A stretch of 29,742 bases of DNA from Hepatobacter sp965661165. GTDB lineage: Bacteria > Pseudomonadota > Alphaproteobacteria > Holosporales > Hepatobacteraceae. The notes beneath the pieces were generated by a model. That model ran no database searches. It was not told the DNA's origin and worked only from the letters and a program-made list of their open reading frames with translations. Of this stretch, positions 1 to 9,281 are shown piece after piece; position 1 is the stretch's first letter, and every line of letters starts with the position of its first letter. The position numbers and the translations under genes were made by a program. The stretch covers positions 1 to 29,742 of the forward strand of contig CBFICL010000015.1 in NCBI GenBank assembly GCA_965661165.1, in the 5' to 3' direction.

Positions 1-233
1 ATAGCCATATAAGATATATGATTCGCCACAAAAACAGTGGTCCGCTTAGAGGGGGCACCTTCTACACACACGTTGATGCCCACCATTTTATAAACCCAAC
101 GGTAAAACATCATCCCAAAGCGGCGGGCCCACGGCCTGTGGATCACAAAGACAAAGACCATGATGACGAAATAAAAAGGAATGCCCAGCCACACCAGTGC
201 AAACCTTAATGCAGCCCTTACAGGAGACAACAT
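1..233 (-). CDS. olsA: 1-acyl-glycerol-3-phosphate / lyso-ornithine lipid O-acyltransferase, N-terminal part (cut by window edge)
   Basis: The coding sequence begins with ATG at 233 on the minus strand and runs off the left edge, giving about 77 residues. It starts MLSPVRAALRFALVWLGI, has a hydrophobic membrane segment at about residues 5-32, and ends at the edge with VFVANHISYMAI. That last stretch is the first half of the PlsC-family catalytic block, where NHxSxxD carries the catalytic His; the Asp lies just outside the window or is altered. The start lies only 2 nt after the olsB stop codon. In ornithine-lipid synthesis OlsA adds the second, ester-linked acyl chain to the lyso-lipid made by OlsB, in the inner membrane. 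The assignment rests on the NH motif plus the olsB neighbour; a phospholipid PlsC remains possible. Confidence 0.75.
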   Translation of the reverse strand, partial: MLSPVRAALRFALVWLGIPFYFVIMVFVFVIHRPWARRFGMMFYRWVYKMVGINVCVEGAPSKRTTVFVANHISYMA

Positions 234-235
234 GG

Positions 236-1045
236 CTAGCTTGCGTTGAGAGGGAACCGAGACGTTTGCTCACTATGGGCATTAAAGTGTTGAGCAAACT
301 TAGGCTTGAGACAGTTGCTGTCCACCACCACACACACATCGATGGTATTGAACTCTTCGTCAATAAAAATACCATCCCCCACGCCGCCACCGATGCGTGT
401 ATATCCCCTCAGCAAGGGAGGAATATCCGCCAAGGCCTTCTTTGTATCGACGGCCTCCTTGGGCATTTGCATCAATGGTTTAAAATACTGAGGCAATGTG
501 CGCGTTCTGTAAGATTCGGGCAATAGGTGGTGATGATAGAGATAGGACAAACCATGGGCCACATGGGCAGGATCTGTCCCATGAAAGCTTCCGCACCCAA
601 AAAGATATTGCACATCGTAATGGAGAATGTATTCAGCCAATCCCCGCCACAAAAGACCCATCACGCTTTGCGTGCGATATGCACGGTCCACGCACGAACG
701 GGACACCTCCAAAATCTCACCCGGCATGGCCAACAACGAGGTGACATCAAACTCCCCTTGCGTATAGAATGAGCCGTGTTTAAGAGCCCCTTCCCGGCGC
801 AAAAGACGATAGGTACCCACAATCTTATTTTTGTCTTTATCTTGCACCACAAGGTGTTCTACGAAAGCGTCGAAGCTGTCCTCATCACGGCCGCGCGCCA
901 ACGACGCGCTTTCATTGGCCCCCATTTCTTTATAAAAAACGTCATAACGAAGTTTCTGTGCACCTTCAATATCTTCAGCCCGTGAAGCCAAATAAACACG
1001 GAATTTACCAAATTGTATAAAAAAGGGAAGATGCGCTGTGTCCAT
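236..1045 (-). CDS. olsB: L-ornithine N-alpha-acyltransferase (OlsB-type GNAT)
   Basis: This 269-residue protein matches the OlsB / acyltransferase_5 family, which moves a 3-hydroxyacyl group from acyl carrier protein to the alpha-amino group of ornithine, the first step of ornithine lipid synthesis. Recognisable family blocks are AQKLRYDVFYKEMGA near residues 29-43, the EVSRSCVDRAYRT segment in mid-protein, and LFGCGSFHGTDP after it. The length is usual for the family. The start is an ATG 9 nt downstream of the fur stop codon. The olsA start follows the olsB stop by 2 nt, so fur, olsB and olsA probably share one transcript. Placement right behind fur is unusual, since ornithine lipids are typically linked to phosphate limitation. 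Confidence 0.85.
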   Translation of the reverse strand: MDTAHLPFFIQFGKFRVYLASRAEDIEGAQKLRYDVFYKEMGANESASLARGRDEDSFDAFVEHLVVQDKDKNKIVGTYRLLRREGALKHGSFYTQGEFDVTSLLAMPGEILEVSRSCVDRAYRTQSVMGLLWRGLAEYILHYDVQYLFGCGSFHGTDPAHVAHGLSYLYHHHLLPESYRTRTLPQYFKPLMQMPKEAVDTKKALADIPPLLRGYTRIGGGVGDGIFIDEEFNTIDVCVVVDSNCLKPKFAQHFNAHSEQTSRFPLNAS

Positions 1046-1054
1046 AGGAGTTCT

Positions 1055-1480
1055 CTACCTTGCGTTTTTTGCTTTGTCTATGGGAAAACCATAGAGTTCA
1101 ATTCTATGATCCACAAGATGGTAACCCAAGCTTTCTGCAATTTTTTGTGTCATACGGTTGATGTCTTCATCCTGAAATTCAATCACCTCATTGCTCTCAA
1201 TATCAACCAAATGATCATGTTTATCCTCAGAAACCGGTTCATAACGCGCCGTGTCTGAACCAAACATATGACGTTCCAAAAGACCCAGGTCTCGAAAAAG
1301 TTTGAGGGTCCTATAGATGGTGGCAATGCTGATAGAAGCATCTTCTCTGACCACCCGGCGATGCAAGCACTGGACATCGGGATGATCATTGGATTCGCAC
1401 AAAATGCGCGCAATGAGCCGGCGTGCCCGCGTAACCTGGACACCTTTGGTTTCTAATGCTTTTTCAAAAGAGTCAGACAC
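1055..1480 (-). CDS. fur: Fur-family metal-responsive transcriptional regulator
   Basis: This 141-residue protein has the standard Fur layout: an N-terminal winged helix with recognition helix SISIATIYRTLKLFRDLGLL (about residues 49-68) and a C-terminal metal-binding and dimerisation domain beginning with HDHLVDIESNEVIEF. The histidines of the regulatory metal site are there. The CxxC pairs that bind structural zinc in E. coli Fur are missing, as in alphaproteobacterial Fur/Mur proteins, so a manganese (Mur) or iron (Fur) role cannot be separated from sequence. It is the first gene of the fur-olsB-olsA run. The 86 bp between it and the upstream channel gene would hold its promoter, but I see no clear -35/-10 pair there. 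Confidence 0.88.
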   Translation of the reverse strand: MSDSFEKALETKGVQVTRARRLIARILCESNDHPDVQCLHRRVVREDASISIATIYRTLKLFRDLGLLERHMFGSDTARYEPVSEDKHDHLVDIESNEVIEFQDEDINRMTQKIAESLGYHLVDHRIELYGFPIDKAKNAR

Positions 1481-1566
1481 ACGATTGGCCCCGCACCCAT
1501 CCTTGACCCCATCCTACCATGATGCCAACATAACACACAAGACAGCCCCCTGATTTATGGAAAAAA

Positions 1567-3825
1567 TCAAACCGAGCCTTGAGGTTTGGGCAAAAAGGTT
1601 GTAGACAGCTGGTCCCGCAAAATGGGATAAGGTGGTGTGGGCACCTTGATCTCTTCTTCATCCAAAATCTCTTTGAGCATGCGGTTATAGCCTCGTCTCA
1701 CAAACTCTTGCTCAGCCGGATTGGTCTTGATCCGCGCCTGAAACACCAGCGCATAATCACGAATTTCATTCACGCCTCGCACCTCAATCGGCCCCGCCAG
1801 CTTTGAACGATAGATGCGGTTTTGCCTCAAGTTTTGATAGGCGCGCTCAAGAATTTTTTGAATACGCTCAGGGTCTTCATCATACGGCACCACAAGGTTG
1901 ATCAAAACACATGAGAAATGGCGACTGCGGTTACCCAAGATTTTGATGCCTCCAAACGGAATGGTCAGCAAGGTGCCGTTGTCTGCGCGCACCCGGATGA
2001 TTCTTAAGGTCAATTCTTCCACAATCCCCAACTTGCCATCAATATCCACCCAATCGCCCACCACCACATTATTATCCAGAAGACACAATAGCCCGGCAAA
2101 AAAGTCTTTCACGAAGGATTGCAACCCCAAGCTGAGCACCACAGACAACAAGCTCAGATTCGTCACGATGGGCGTAATGTTATATTGAAGACGTACCAAC
2201 ACGGTCAGCGATAAGATGATCACCATGGTCACCCGCAACGCTGTCCTCGACACCATCAACAAGGTGCGCATGCGCCCTTTGGTATAAAACGATTCAGGCA
2301 CATACGGTAAGCGTTTGGGTTCAAGATAATGACGCAAGATGCGATCCCCAAAATGAACAAACAACCACGCCCCCACAAGCAATAAGATAATATCCGCCAG
2401 CTGATCATAAATGTTGGCGCCAAGCGTCACTTTGAGATAATAGAAAAAACGAAAATCCCACAGCTCAATGGCCATGACGCCAATCACGCCATAGGTAAAC
2501 ACATAGAAAAACCGATTGGCTTGCGTCTTTGTCCTCAGCCAGCGAAACAAAAATGATTTGTGATCATCATGGCGATGACTCATCAAATACCACACACGCA
2601 AACGCTGAAAATTGAGATAGAGCACCGGAATAAGCGGCAACAACAACATCGTCAGCGTAAGAGGCCAGAAAAACCGCTGAAAACTTTCTTCATCAAAAAT
2701 GAACAGCGCATAAAGAATGATGGGAAAACTGTTCCACAACATCCAAAAGGCCGTTGTCAGTAGGGGAAATTGACGTTCTTGCGTATTTTTGATCCAACGC
2801 AAAATGGGACGCTTAAGGTTATGCACAAACGCCATGGCCGAAACGGTCATACCCAGGCCAAAGACAAACATGACCAAAATGCTCACTTCACGCGATAGCT
2901 TGAAAAACGAAAAAAGCTCTACAATCCAATCGTTAACAATCCAGAAAAACAGAAAACACTGCAAATCAAACAACAGCGCTTTTTTGCGCTTTTGCGCCCC
3001 GGGGTTAAAAAAGGACAAGGGAATATAACGAAACACAACCCCTTGGATGCGCCACAACGCCAGCCACAAAAACAGGCCCGTGGCAAACGCGAGCATGGCA
3101 TTTTTCAGGTCTGTCACCCCTTCGATCAAGAAAAAGAGGCTGATCTGCACCACAAACATCACACACAAAGGCAAGCACGCGGCAGACACATAAATCAAGA
3201 AAGAAACCACCGACTGAAGACGCGGACGAGAGGAAAGAGACGCCAGTGTCCATTTCAACAAATCACCTTCTAAAAACCGGGTTAGCCACCAATGAACCAC
3301 CACAGCACACAACACAGCCAAAAGCGTTGTCACCGCAAAACTGATGAGCACAAGAGACGTCTCCACCCACAGGCGCCACGACAACTTCCATTTCACCAGA
3401 TCGCTTATATGACGACTGAGGTCGTTCAGGCCTTTTTGAAGCTCTATGCTGCGCTCTTCAAGGCACTGCACAAACAAAGAGACATAGGTTTTGACAAAAG
3501 GAGCCCCTTTCACTTCCTCTTTCTGCTCGGGCAGGCGACCCTTGATCGATGTCAGTGCTTTTTGCACATCCCCTAAATTGGCTTCAATACGTGCCAGATC
3601 AGAAGACACATTAGACTTTGATGACTCCTTTGAAGAGGATTTGCTTTCAGATGAAGACGTAGTCTGGGACAAAAGAAGACCGTGCATCCCCAACTTCATG
3701 GGTTTGGTGGCGGCCGCGTCTTTCTTGGGCTGCCCCTCCTCAGCCCACACAGACCCTAAACACAGGCACCACGCACAAAAAAAGGCAAGAAAACTGAAGC
3801 GAGAGAGCCTAGAAAGGCGAAACAT
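1567..3825 (-). CDS. Large mechanosensitive channel of the MscS family (YbiO-like architecture)
   Basis: This 752-residue inner-membrane protein is long for MscS and similar in size and plan to E. coli YbiO. I chose ATG 3825 because it begins with a clear signal peptide (MFRLSRLSRFSFLAFFCAW, then a likely cut after VWA near residue 28). A longer reading frame upstream is antisense to the peroxiredoxin gene and has no family features. ATG 3864 is an alternative start. A Ser/Lys-rich periplasmic stretch (residues about 40-75) and a possible coiled coil are followed by many membrane segments. The MscS core follows at about residues 550-640: the pore helix LSVVLSLGLQSFVKDFFAG and the beta domain VVGDWVDIDGKLGIVEEL. 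It would release solutes on hypo-osmotic shock. The gene is divergent from the peroxiredoxin. Confidence 0.85.
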   Translation of the reverse strand: MFRLSRLSRFSFLAFFCAWCLCLGSVWAEEGQPKKDAAATKPMKLGMHGLLLSQTTSSSESKSSSKESSKSNVSSDLARIEANLGDVQKALTSIKGRLPEQKEEVKGAPFVKTYVSLFVQCLEERSIELQKGLNDLSRHISDLVKWKLSWRLWVETSLVLISFAVTTLLAVLCAVVVHWWLTRFLEGDLLKWTLASLSSRPRLQSVVSFLIYVSAACLPLCVMFVVQISLFFLIEGVTDLKNAMLAFATGLFLWLALWRIQGVVFRYIPLSFFNPGAQKRKKALLFDLQCFLFFWIVNDWIVELFSFFKLSREVSILVMFVFGLGMTVSAMAFVHNLKRPILRWIKNTQERQFPLLTTAFWMLWNSFPIILYALFIFDEESFQRFFWPLTLTMLLLPLIPVLYLNFQRLRVWYLMSHRHDDHKSFLFRWLRTKTQANRFFYVFTYGVIGVMAIELWDFRFFYYLKVTLGANIYDQLADIILLLVGAWLFVHFGDRILRHYLEPKRLPYVPESFYTKGRMRTLLMVSRTALRVTMVIILSLTVLVRLQYNITPIVTNLSLLSVVLSLGLQSFVKDFFAGLLCLLDNNVVVGDWVDIDGKLGIVEELTLRIIRVRADNGTLLTIPFGGIKILGNRSRHFSCVLINLVVPYDEDPERIQKILERAYQNLRQNRIYRSKLAGPIEVRGVNEIRDYALVFQARIKTNPAEQEFVRRGYNRMLKEILDEEEIKVPTPPYPILRDQLSTTFLPKPQGSV

Positions 3826-3900
3826 AAAATAGGCGTGGTAGAAGAACCAGATTTGCTTTATCATAAAGACAACTTTGAGAAAAAAAAGAGGAAAAATGCA

Positions 3901-4401
3901 ATGAACCTTTCCGCTTCTTCCCCCGTCTCTCTCCTTGAGGGCCTGTTTTTCCAGCTTTCTGATTGTGGTGAGCCTCAAAAAGTCGCCCTCAGCACCTTCA
4001 CGCAAGACAAAAATGTGGCCATCTTTGGTCTTCCTGGCGCCTTCACACCCTTGTGCACGGCCGATCATGTGCCAGGCTTTGTGGCGGCCTACCCCAAGCT
4101 TAAGGCGCAAGGGATTGACCATGTGGTGTGTGTGTCTGTGAATGACCCGTTTGTTATGCGCGCGTGGCAAGACTCTCTGCAGGCAAAAGACTTGGTGTTT
4201 TTGGCCGATCCCGAAGGCATGTGGCTTGAAAAAATGGATCTTCTGTTTGATGGCACCGCCTTTGGCCTAGGCTGGCGCGCCAAGCGCTTTTCACTCACCG
4301 CCAAGAACGGCGTGATCCAACGCATGTGGGTGGAACCTCATGTGGGCACCTGCGCTGTGTCTTCAGCCGATCATTTGGTAACGCAGCTCAGCAACCGTTA
4401 G
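3901..4401 (+). CDS. Peroxiredoxin of the Prx5/AhpC-TSA group
   Basis: This 166-residue thiol peroxidase would reduce hydrogen peroxide and organic hydroperoxides in the cytoplasm. The active-site block GLPGAFTPLCTADHVPGF matches the PGAFTPxC signature of Prx5-type proteins; the peroxidatic cysteine is Cys52. A second cysteine near the C-terminus (HVGTCAVSSADHL) sits where some atypical two-Cys members carry a resolving residue. I chose ATG 3901 over an in-frame ATG at 3835: it has an AGAGGA ribosome site at 3887-3892 with 8 nt spacing and it gives the family's usual N-terminus. The gene stands alone, divergent from the MscS gene and convergent with the cyclase gene (27 bp between the two stop ends). 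Confidence 0.9.
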   Translation: MNLSASSPVSLLEGLFFQLSDCGEPQKVALSTFTQDKNVAIFGLPGAFTPLCTADHVPGFVAAYPKLKAQGIDHVVCVSVNDPFVMRAWQDSLQAKDLVFLADPEGMWLEKMDLLFDGTAFGLGWRAKRFSLTAKNGVIQRMWVEPHVGTCAVSSADHLVTQLSNR

Positions 4402-4428
4402 TACGATTTCCCTGAACGGGCCCGCGCT

Positions 4429-6648
4429 TTATTTTTTCTGCATGCGCGTGATGCCATCCCAGTCTTTTCCCGGGGGATATTTGAGGAAGTGCTCACAGCG
4501 TTCCACAAAAAGGCTCGCCACAGAATCTTCGTGAAACCCTTGATAGATAAAGCGGTATCTCTTCAAGGCCCGTGACCACTCTTGATGTTGATAGTATGTA
4601 AAGGCTTGTTCCATATAAAGAGCTAAATCCGACAAATATCCTCCGGATGAAAAACCCTCCCGCGTGTGCAGCAACTCGTAAACCAGCACCCCTTTTTCCT
4701 TGCCCTTAACCGCCACGCGATCAATCACGCGGAAGACAAAATGATCTTTCGCGCCAAGATAGGTTTGCTCATCTACCAAAATTTTGGTCCCATACACTTT
4801 ATTGAGCGATTCAAGACGTGACGCCAGATTGACAGAGTCGCCAATGACGGTGTATTGAAACCGTTCGTCAGAACCAAAATTGCCCACGATCACATCCCCT
4901 GTGCACAACCCAAATCGGCTTTTAAAAGGAGGTTTATCCTCTTTTTCCCACGCAATGTTCATTTGCTTGAGATGGCTATGACACGTCAACACAGCCTGAC
5001 AGGCATGCACAATATGGAGGCTGTCGCTAAGCGGTGCCCCCCAAAAGGCCATCACCGCATCACCAATATATTTATCCAACGTACCTTGGTTATCCTGAAT
5101 AATACGCGTGCATGCTTGAAAATATTCTGAAAGATTGCTCACCAACTCTTGCGGCACGAGTTTCTCAGAAATACTGGTGAAATCTTGGATATCTGAAAAC
5201 ATAATCGTGACCCGTTTTTCGTGCCCGCCTAATAAAGCCTCTTCACGGGCTCCTAACAACTGTCTCACCAGCACCATGGGCACAAACTTACCAAACGCAT
5301 TTAAGGCACGGCTCACACCACTAAAGGCCTTAGAGATCCGATCAATTTCATAAAAATAGGACGGTTTGTGGGATGACACCTCAAAGCGCATTTGCTCAAT
5401 TTCACCCAAAGAACGAGCCACAGACTCAATCGGCCGTGAAATGCGCAAGACAATTTGCGCCAACAACAGACTGACCACCACAATCACACACAGTGTCAGC
5501 AACCCTGCTTCCCACTGTGATTGATAAAAGCCTAAACGCTGATAGTCATTGCCGCACACAAGGCCCAACGAAATGTCTTCCAGAAAAGGAAACCCTTGGG
5601 TATCAGACTCAAGGGGAAAGAAAAACAACTTGCTGTCTTTGTCATGACTTTCCCAGACATAATCGGGGTTCTCTTGATACTGCCGAAACGCTGGCCCCCA
5701 GGATGGATGGAGATCCGACACCGCTTTAGGGATCACCCCTTTCTGCGAAAAAGACAACCCTTGCTCCATGGAAGAATGCGCCAGACAAACCCCCTTTCTG
5801 TTCAACAGAAACAGCGCTTTCACATTACCAATAGAAAGGCTTTCTAAGAGATTCGAAATTTTTTCCACATCAATGTTTAAGGAAATCGCACCCAAAAAGT
5901 CGCGGGTCTGATTGTCAAAAATAGGATAGATAATCAAGATTCCCACACCACCAAAAATAAAGCCAAGGGGTGAAGACAATTCAGGCTTGCCTGCCTTTTT
6001 TGTATGCTCAAGCCACGCATCTTTTTCTTGAAAAGAAAGAACAGGGTCATGGGTATGGGTCGTGTGAAGTGCTGTGCCCAGTTTCCCATAAAATGACCAT
6101 GTTACACGACCACCAGAGGATGTTTCATCAAGCTGGGCTGCAAAAAAAGCTTTTTGGGGCAACTCTCCTGCTGTATCTTGCTTTGTTTCTTTAAGGTAAA
6201 AATGCCAAAAGAGGGAATTTTTTTGATTAACCTTCATAAAATTGACCACATCACCATGGGGGTTAATAAAGGAAACCCCTCGCAAAAAATTTGTGTTGGA
6301 GAGATAGTGAATCACCAGCGGTTCGATCAAAGGTTGTTTAACCAAAAAGCACCCCTCAAGAATGCCTTGGAGGCTTTTCCCCACATAAGCCGAGCTTTTA
6401 AAGCGTCCTCGAATCGTTTGTGTGATGTATTCAAAAAGCGCTTCACGCTTTTCACTCGCGAGAAGCGTGAAATCATCAATAAAGGCTTCATTCATATAAG
6501 ACAAAAGAAAGAGGGCGCTTAAAGACATGCCGCTCACGAAGGTGCACACCAAAATCACATAAATTTTTCTGAAAAAAATCAATCCTTGTGACAAAAAGGG
6601 GGGCAATGTCTTTGGTGAAAAAATAAAGGCCTCTCTGACATCCACCAC
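4429..6648 (-). CDS. Membrane-bound class III adenylate/guanylate cyclase with extracytoplasmic sensor region
   Basis: This 739-residue protein makes cyclic nucleotide, most likely cAMP from ATP. One membrane helix lies at about 23-50 and a second at about 380-401. Between them is a large periplasmic region whose end (FLGAISLNIDVEKI) resembles a CACHE-type sensor. A HAMP-like segment (RISRPIESVARSLGEIEQM) leads into the catalytic domain at about 475-660. The metal-binding aspartates are visible as Asp486 (MFSDIQDFT) and Asp530 (DKYIGDAVMAFWGAP). The later VIGDSVNLASRLES segment supplies Asp604, Asn607 and Arg611. A C-terminal tail ends in the WDGITRM motif common in alphaproteobacterial cyclases. 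The start is a GTG at 6648 with no strong ribosome site, so the exact N-terminus is uncertain. Confidence 0.88.
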   Translation of the reverse strand: MVDVREAFIFSPKTLPPFLSQGLIFFRKIYVILVCTFVSGMSLSALFLLSYMNEAFIDDFTLLASEKREALFEYITQTIRGRFKSSAYVGKSLQGILEGCFLVKQPLIEPLVIHYLSNTNFLRGVSFINPHGDVVNFMKVNQKNSLFWHFYLKETKQDTAGELPQKAFFAAQLDETSSGGRVTWSFYGKLGTALHTTHTHDPVLSFQEKDAWLEHTKKAGKPELSSPLGFIFGGVGILIIYPIFDNQTRDFLGAISLNIDVEKISNLLESLSIGNVKALFLLNRKGVCLAHSSMEQGLSFSQKGVIPKAVSDLHPSWGPAFRQYQENPDYVWESHDKDSKLFFFPLESDTQGFPFLEDISLGLVCGNDYQRLGFYQSQWEAGLLTLCVIVVVSLLLAQIVLRISRPIESVARSLGEIEQMRFEVSSHKPSYFYEIDRISKAFSGVSRALNAFGKFVPMVLVRQLLGAREEALLGGHEKRVTIMFSDIQDFTSISEKLVPQELVSNLSEYFQACTRIIQDNQGTLDKYIGDAVMAFWGAPLSDSLHIVHACQAVLTCHSHLKQMNIAWEKEDKPPFKSRFGLCTGDVIVGNFGSDERFQYTVIGDSVNLASRLESLNKVYGTKILVDEQTYLGAKDHFVFRVIDRVAVKGKEKGVLVYELLHTREGFSSGGYLSDLALYMEQAFTYYQHQEWSRALKRYRFIYQGFHEDSVASLFVERCEHFLKYPPGKDWDGITRMQKK

Positions 6649-6814
6649 ATGGGGCGCAAGGCCTGATTATTGATGAAAAAAGGAAAAAAACCGTAGCCCT
6701 TGTGAAAAAGAGGGAACTGCTTTCGCTGTCTCCCCCACACACACATGCATAGCTACCCCCCATGAGCAGGTACGCTACGCCCGTGGATGCATGTTTATAT
6801 CACCTGCAGAAGAG

Positions 6815-8146
6815 TTATGATGCCAGTTTTTGGGGCTTGGCTTTCTTAAACCGCATTTCTATCCTTAAGCCGCCTTGAGGTGATGCTGTGGCACACACAT
6901 CGCCGCCCATATTATGCACAAAACTACGCACAATCGCTAGGCCAAGACCCGTAGAGCCTTCTCGTAAAGGGCGCTCATCTGACAAACGCACAAAGGGGTC
7001 AAAAATAGACGCCAGCATGGCAGGCTTCACCCCCGGACCGTCGTCCTCCACATAAAAAGAGACAGCGTGTTCATCTTCCTCAAGGCAACAATGAATGCTT
7101 TCCTTCGCATAGAAAAGCGCATTTTCTATGATATTCTGAATACACCGCTCCAGCGCATGTTCGCTGATGAAGAGACGATAGCCTTTGGGAATGCTAAGGG
7201 TTATTTTTTTCTTCTGCTGAGCGTTCAGGCGTTTAAGCACACGAAACACCAACGCCAGCACCACCACCTTTTGCGGCGCATCCAACATACCTGTTTTCAA
7301 AAAATCGATGTAAGATGCCAGCATCGCTTCCATATGAGAGATATCCTCATGCAACGACGCCACACCTTGCGTCTTCTCATCCAAAAGCGCCAGCTGCAAC
7401 TTCATACGTGACAAAGGCGTGCGTAGATCGTGGGACAACCCCATCAACATAGCCAGCTGATCTTTGTTTTGCTTAAGCAGTCTTTGATAGAGCGAAACCA
7501 GCGATTTTCCAATTTGACGAAACTCAAGGGCCCCACGGGCGAAATAACCCTGCAAATCTCCCCCACGTTCAAGATGGGATGCAAGACGTGAAAGTTGCGC
7601 CAACGGCACCAGCTGACGATGCATAAAAAAAGCAGCAATCATAGCGCACAACACCGCGGACACGAGCGACCATAAAAACCACCATAAACTTGTTTTGCCC
7701 AACACGCGCTTTGTGGGAAACGACAACTTGAGCACGCCGCCTTGAAGCTGAATCCACACATGAGTGATATCGGGCCCCATAAGCAAGATGTAGGGGTGGG
7801 GCAAAAGATGCCGAAGTGCTCGCTCAAAACGAGATTGAAACACGTGATATCCCCGAGGGATGGGAGTGGGCATCGCGGTCATATGATCAGCCAGTAAGCC
7901 CCACTTCCCTTCAATCACATGAAGCCGTTCCTCAGGCGAGGATGGGGATGTTTCAAATGTATGGGCGGCTGTAGCCAGGCGATAGGCCATGCCTTCTGAG
8001 AGGTGGCGCGTGATGGTTTCCCAGTGACGCCCGAAGAAGATATAACCCGAGACAATTTGAATCAAAAAAATAGGCACCAGCACAATTAAGGCCGAACGTC
8101 CCCAAAAATGTCGAGGCAAAAAACGACGTAAAGATAAGGAAATCAT
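6815..8146 (-). CDS. EnvZ-like sensor histidine kinase
   Basis: This 443-residue inner-membrane kinase begins at ATG 8146, 2 nt after the response-regulator stop, so the two are translationally coupled; a longer frame upstream overlaps the regulator and is rejected. Membrane helices lie at about 17-37 and 153-175, with a short periplasmic domain between them, then a HAMP-like region. The phospho-acceptor His239 sits in LSHDLRTPLSRM, the EnvZ-type H-box. Asn342 (NIIENALFYA), the G1 block EDDGPG and the G2 block GSTGLGLA form the ATP-binding domain. All catalytic motifs are intact. Together with the upstream OmpR-type regulator it probably senses envelope or osmotic conditions and may control porin genes; that target is inference. 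Confidence 0.9.
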   Translation of the reverse strand: MISLSLRRFLPRHFWGRSALIVLVPIFLIQIVSGYIFFGRHWETITRHLSEGMAYRLATAAHTFETSPSSPEERLHVIEGKWGLLADHMTAMPTPIPRGYHVFQSRFERALRHLLPHPYILLMGPDITHVWIQLQGGVLKLSFPTKRVLGKTSLWWFLWSLVSAVLCAMIAAFFMHRQLVPLAQLSRLASHLERGGDLQGYFARGALEFRQIGKSLVSLYQRLLKQNKDQLAMLMGLSHDLRTPLSRMKLQLALLDEKTQGVASLHEDISHMEAMLASYIDFLKTGMLDAPQKVVVLALVFRVLKRLNAQQKKKITLSIPKGYRLFISEHALERCIQNIIENALFYAKESIHCCLEEDEHAVSFYVEDDGPGVKPAMLASIFDPFVRLSDERPLREGSTGLGLAIVRSFVHNMGGDVCATASPQGGLRIEMRFKKAKPQKLAS

Positions 8147-8148
8147 CG

Positions 8149-8829
8149 TCAGGCACCTGCCTTGAGAATATAGCCCACACCGCGTACTGATTGAAGACAC
8201 GGCACACTACACACCTGCCCCAACTTGGCGCGAAGGCGCCCCATTCGCACATCAATGCTGCGCATAGACACAGGCAAATTGAGCGTCTGAGCAATAAAGG
8301 CGCGATCTAGCGGTTTGTTTTTGTGACGCATCAAACACAACAACAGCTCAGCTTCCCCTTCGGTAAGATAGACAGGCGCCCCCCCTTTTGGGCCTTTGAG
8401 CACATTATGCCGTGGGTTAAACGTGAAAGGGCCCGCATCTATATCACCCGTTTCTAAAGGTTTGACGCGCCCCACAATGGATTGAATGCGCAAAAAAAGC
8501 TCTTCAGGTTCAAACGGCTTAGGCAGATAATCATAGGCCCCCAAAGAAAGGCCATTCAGGCGGTCCTCAATGCCACCCCGGGCTGTCAAAAACAAGACAG
8601 GGGGATACTCTTTTTGAGAAGCCAAAAAAGAAAAACCATCTTCTCCTGGCAACATCACGTCCAAAAGCATCATATCAATGGCAAACAAACCTAAAGCCAC
8701 ACGAGCCTGCACCACATCTTCAGCACACGACACGAAAAAGCCTTTTCGCCCAAGAAACTGGCACAATAAATTGCGTAATTTAGGATCGTCGTCTACAACC
8801 AAAAGGTGGTGACAAGAAGGCTGCTGCAT
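8149..8829 (-). CDS. OmpR-family response regulator
   Basis: This 226-residue protein has a receiver domain (residues about 8-120) followed by an OmpR/PhoB winged-helix DNA-binding domain (about 130-224). The receiver carries the acidic pocket Asp13-Asp15, phospho-acceptor Asp57 (LLDVMLPGEDG), Thr82 and Lys104 (YLPKPFEPEEL). The C-terminal block RSIDVRMGRLRAKLG followed by VRGVGYIL is typical of OmpR-type recognition and wing elements. It is the first gene of a two-gene operon with the EnvZ-like kinase (2 nt gap). The sequence supports an OmpR-type member but does not by itself distinguish a true OmpR orthologue from other envelope regulators. Confidence 0.9.
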   Translation of the reverse strand: MQQPSCHHLLVVDDDPKLRNLLCQFLGRKGFFVSCAEDVVQARVALGLFAIDMMLLDVMLPGEDGFSFLASQKEYPPVLFLTARGGIEDRLNGLSLGAYDYLPKPFEPEELFLRIQSIVGRVKPLETGDIDAGPFTFNPRHNVLKGPKGGAPVYLTEGEAELLLCLMRHKNKPLDRAFIAQTLNLPVSMRSIDVRMGRLRAKLGQVCSVPCLQSVRGVGYILKAGA

Positions 8830-8968
8830 GGCGATGAACCCCCGGGTTAAGCCCTTATGGTAACAACATCTCTTCCCTCATGCAACCGCCCTGACAGGCG
8901 CGGGAGGGGCAGATTTTTGGGTCTAAGGGTTACGCCATGAACGCACTTATAGTAATCTTGACGCGTGC

Positions 8969-9045
8969 GCGCTCGTAGCTCAGCTGGATAGAGCACAGGA
9001 TTCCTAATCCTGGGGTCGCAGGTTCGAGTCCCGCCGAGCGCACCA
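8969..9045 (+). tRNA. tRNA-Arg (anticodon CCU)
   Basis: A complete 77-nt cloverleaf can be drawn. The acceptor stem GCGCTCG pairs with CGAGCGC at 9035-9041, followed by A and an encoded CCA. The D stem is GCTC/GAGC, the anticodon stem CAGGA/TCCTG encloses loop TTCCTAA (anticodon CCT), and the T arm is GCAGG-TTCGAGT-CCCGC with canonical pairing. It reads AGG arginine codons. It stands alone in the 452-bp gap between the two-component operon and the glycan island. Confidence 0.97.
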
Positions 9046-9229
9046 CGAAAACCGAGGGCCTTAGAGTTTTTCTCAAAAGACCAATGCAAATCGGGGGGCA
9101 AATGAAGATCAAATGGAAGCTTTTCAGAACATAACATAGTAAAGCGTGAGGAGAGTGTGCTCGGGCTAGCCGGCTGCAAGGTTGCTATGACATCTTGCTA
9201 TTGAAAGGTGGGGCTGTTAGAAAGATGTG

Positions 9230-9246
9230 ATGAGCCTCGGGCTCAT
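9230..9246 (+). repeat. Short perfect hairpin upstream of the glycan island
   Basis: The 7-bp inverted repeat ATGAGCC / GGCTCAT with a 3-nt TCG loop is followed by TTTC. It lies 35 bp before the start of the surface carbohydrate gene. It could be a weak terminator for upstream transcription or a leader hairpin. The T-run is too short to call it a convincing terminator. Nothing else is recognised between the tRNA (ends 9045) and 9282. Confidence 0.4.
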
Positions 9247-9281
9247 TTCAGTGAAGTTAAATTCGGTTACGTGTCGTTTAT

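Noticed and set aside
3826..4170. The MscS reading frame stays open for 115 more codons upstream, antisense to the peroxiredoxin gene.
   Set aside because: The extension lacks family features, overlaps a well-supported gene on the other strand, and puts the obvious signal peptide deep inside the protein.
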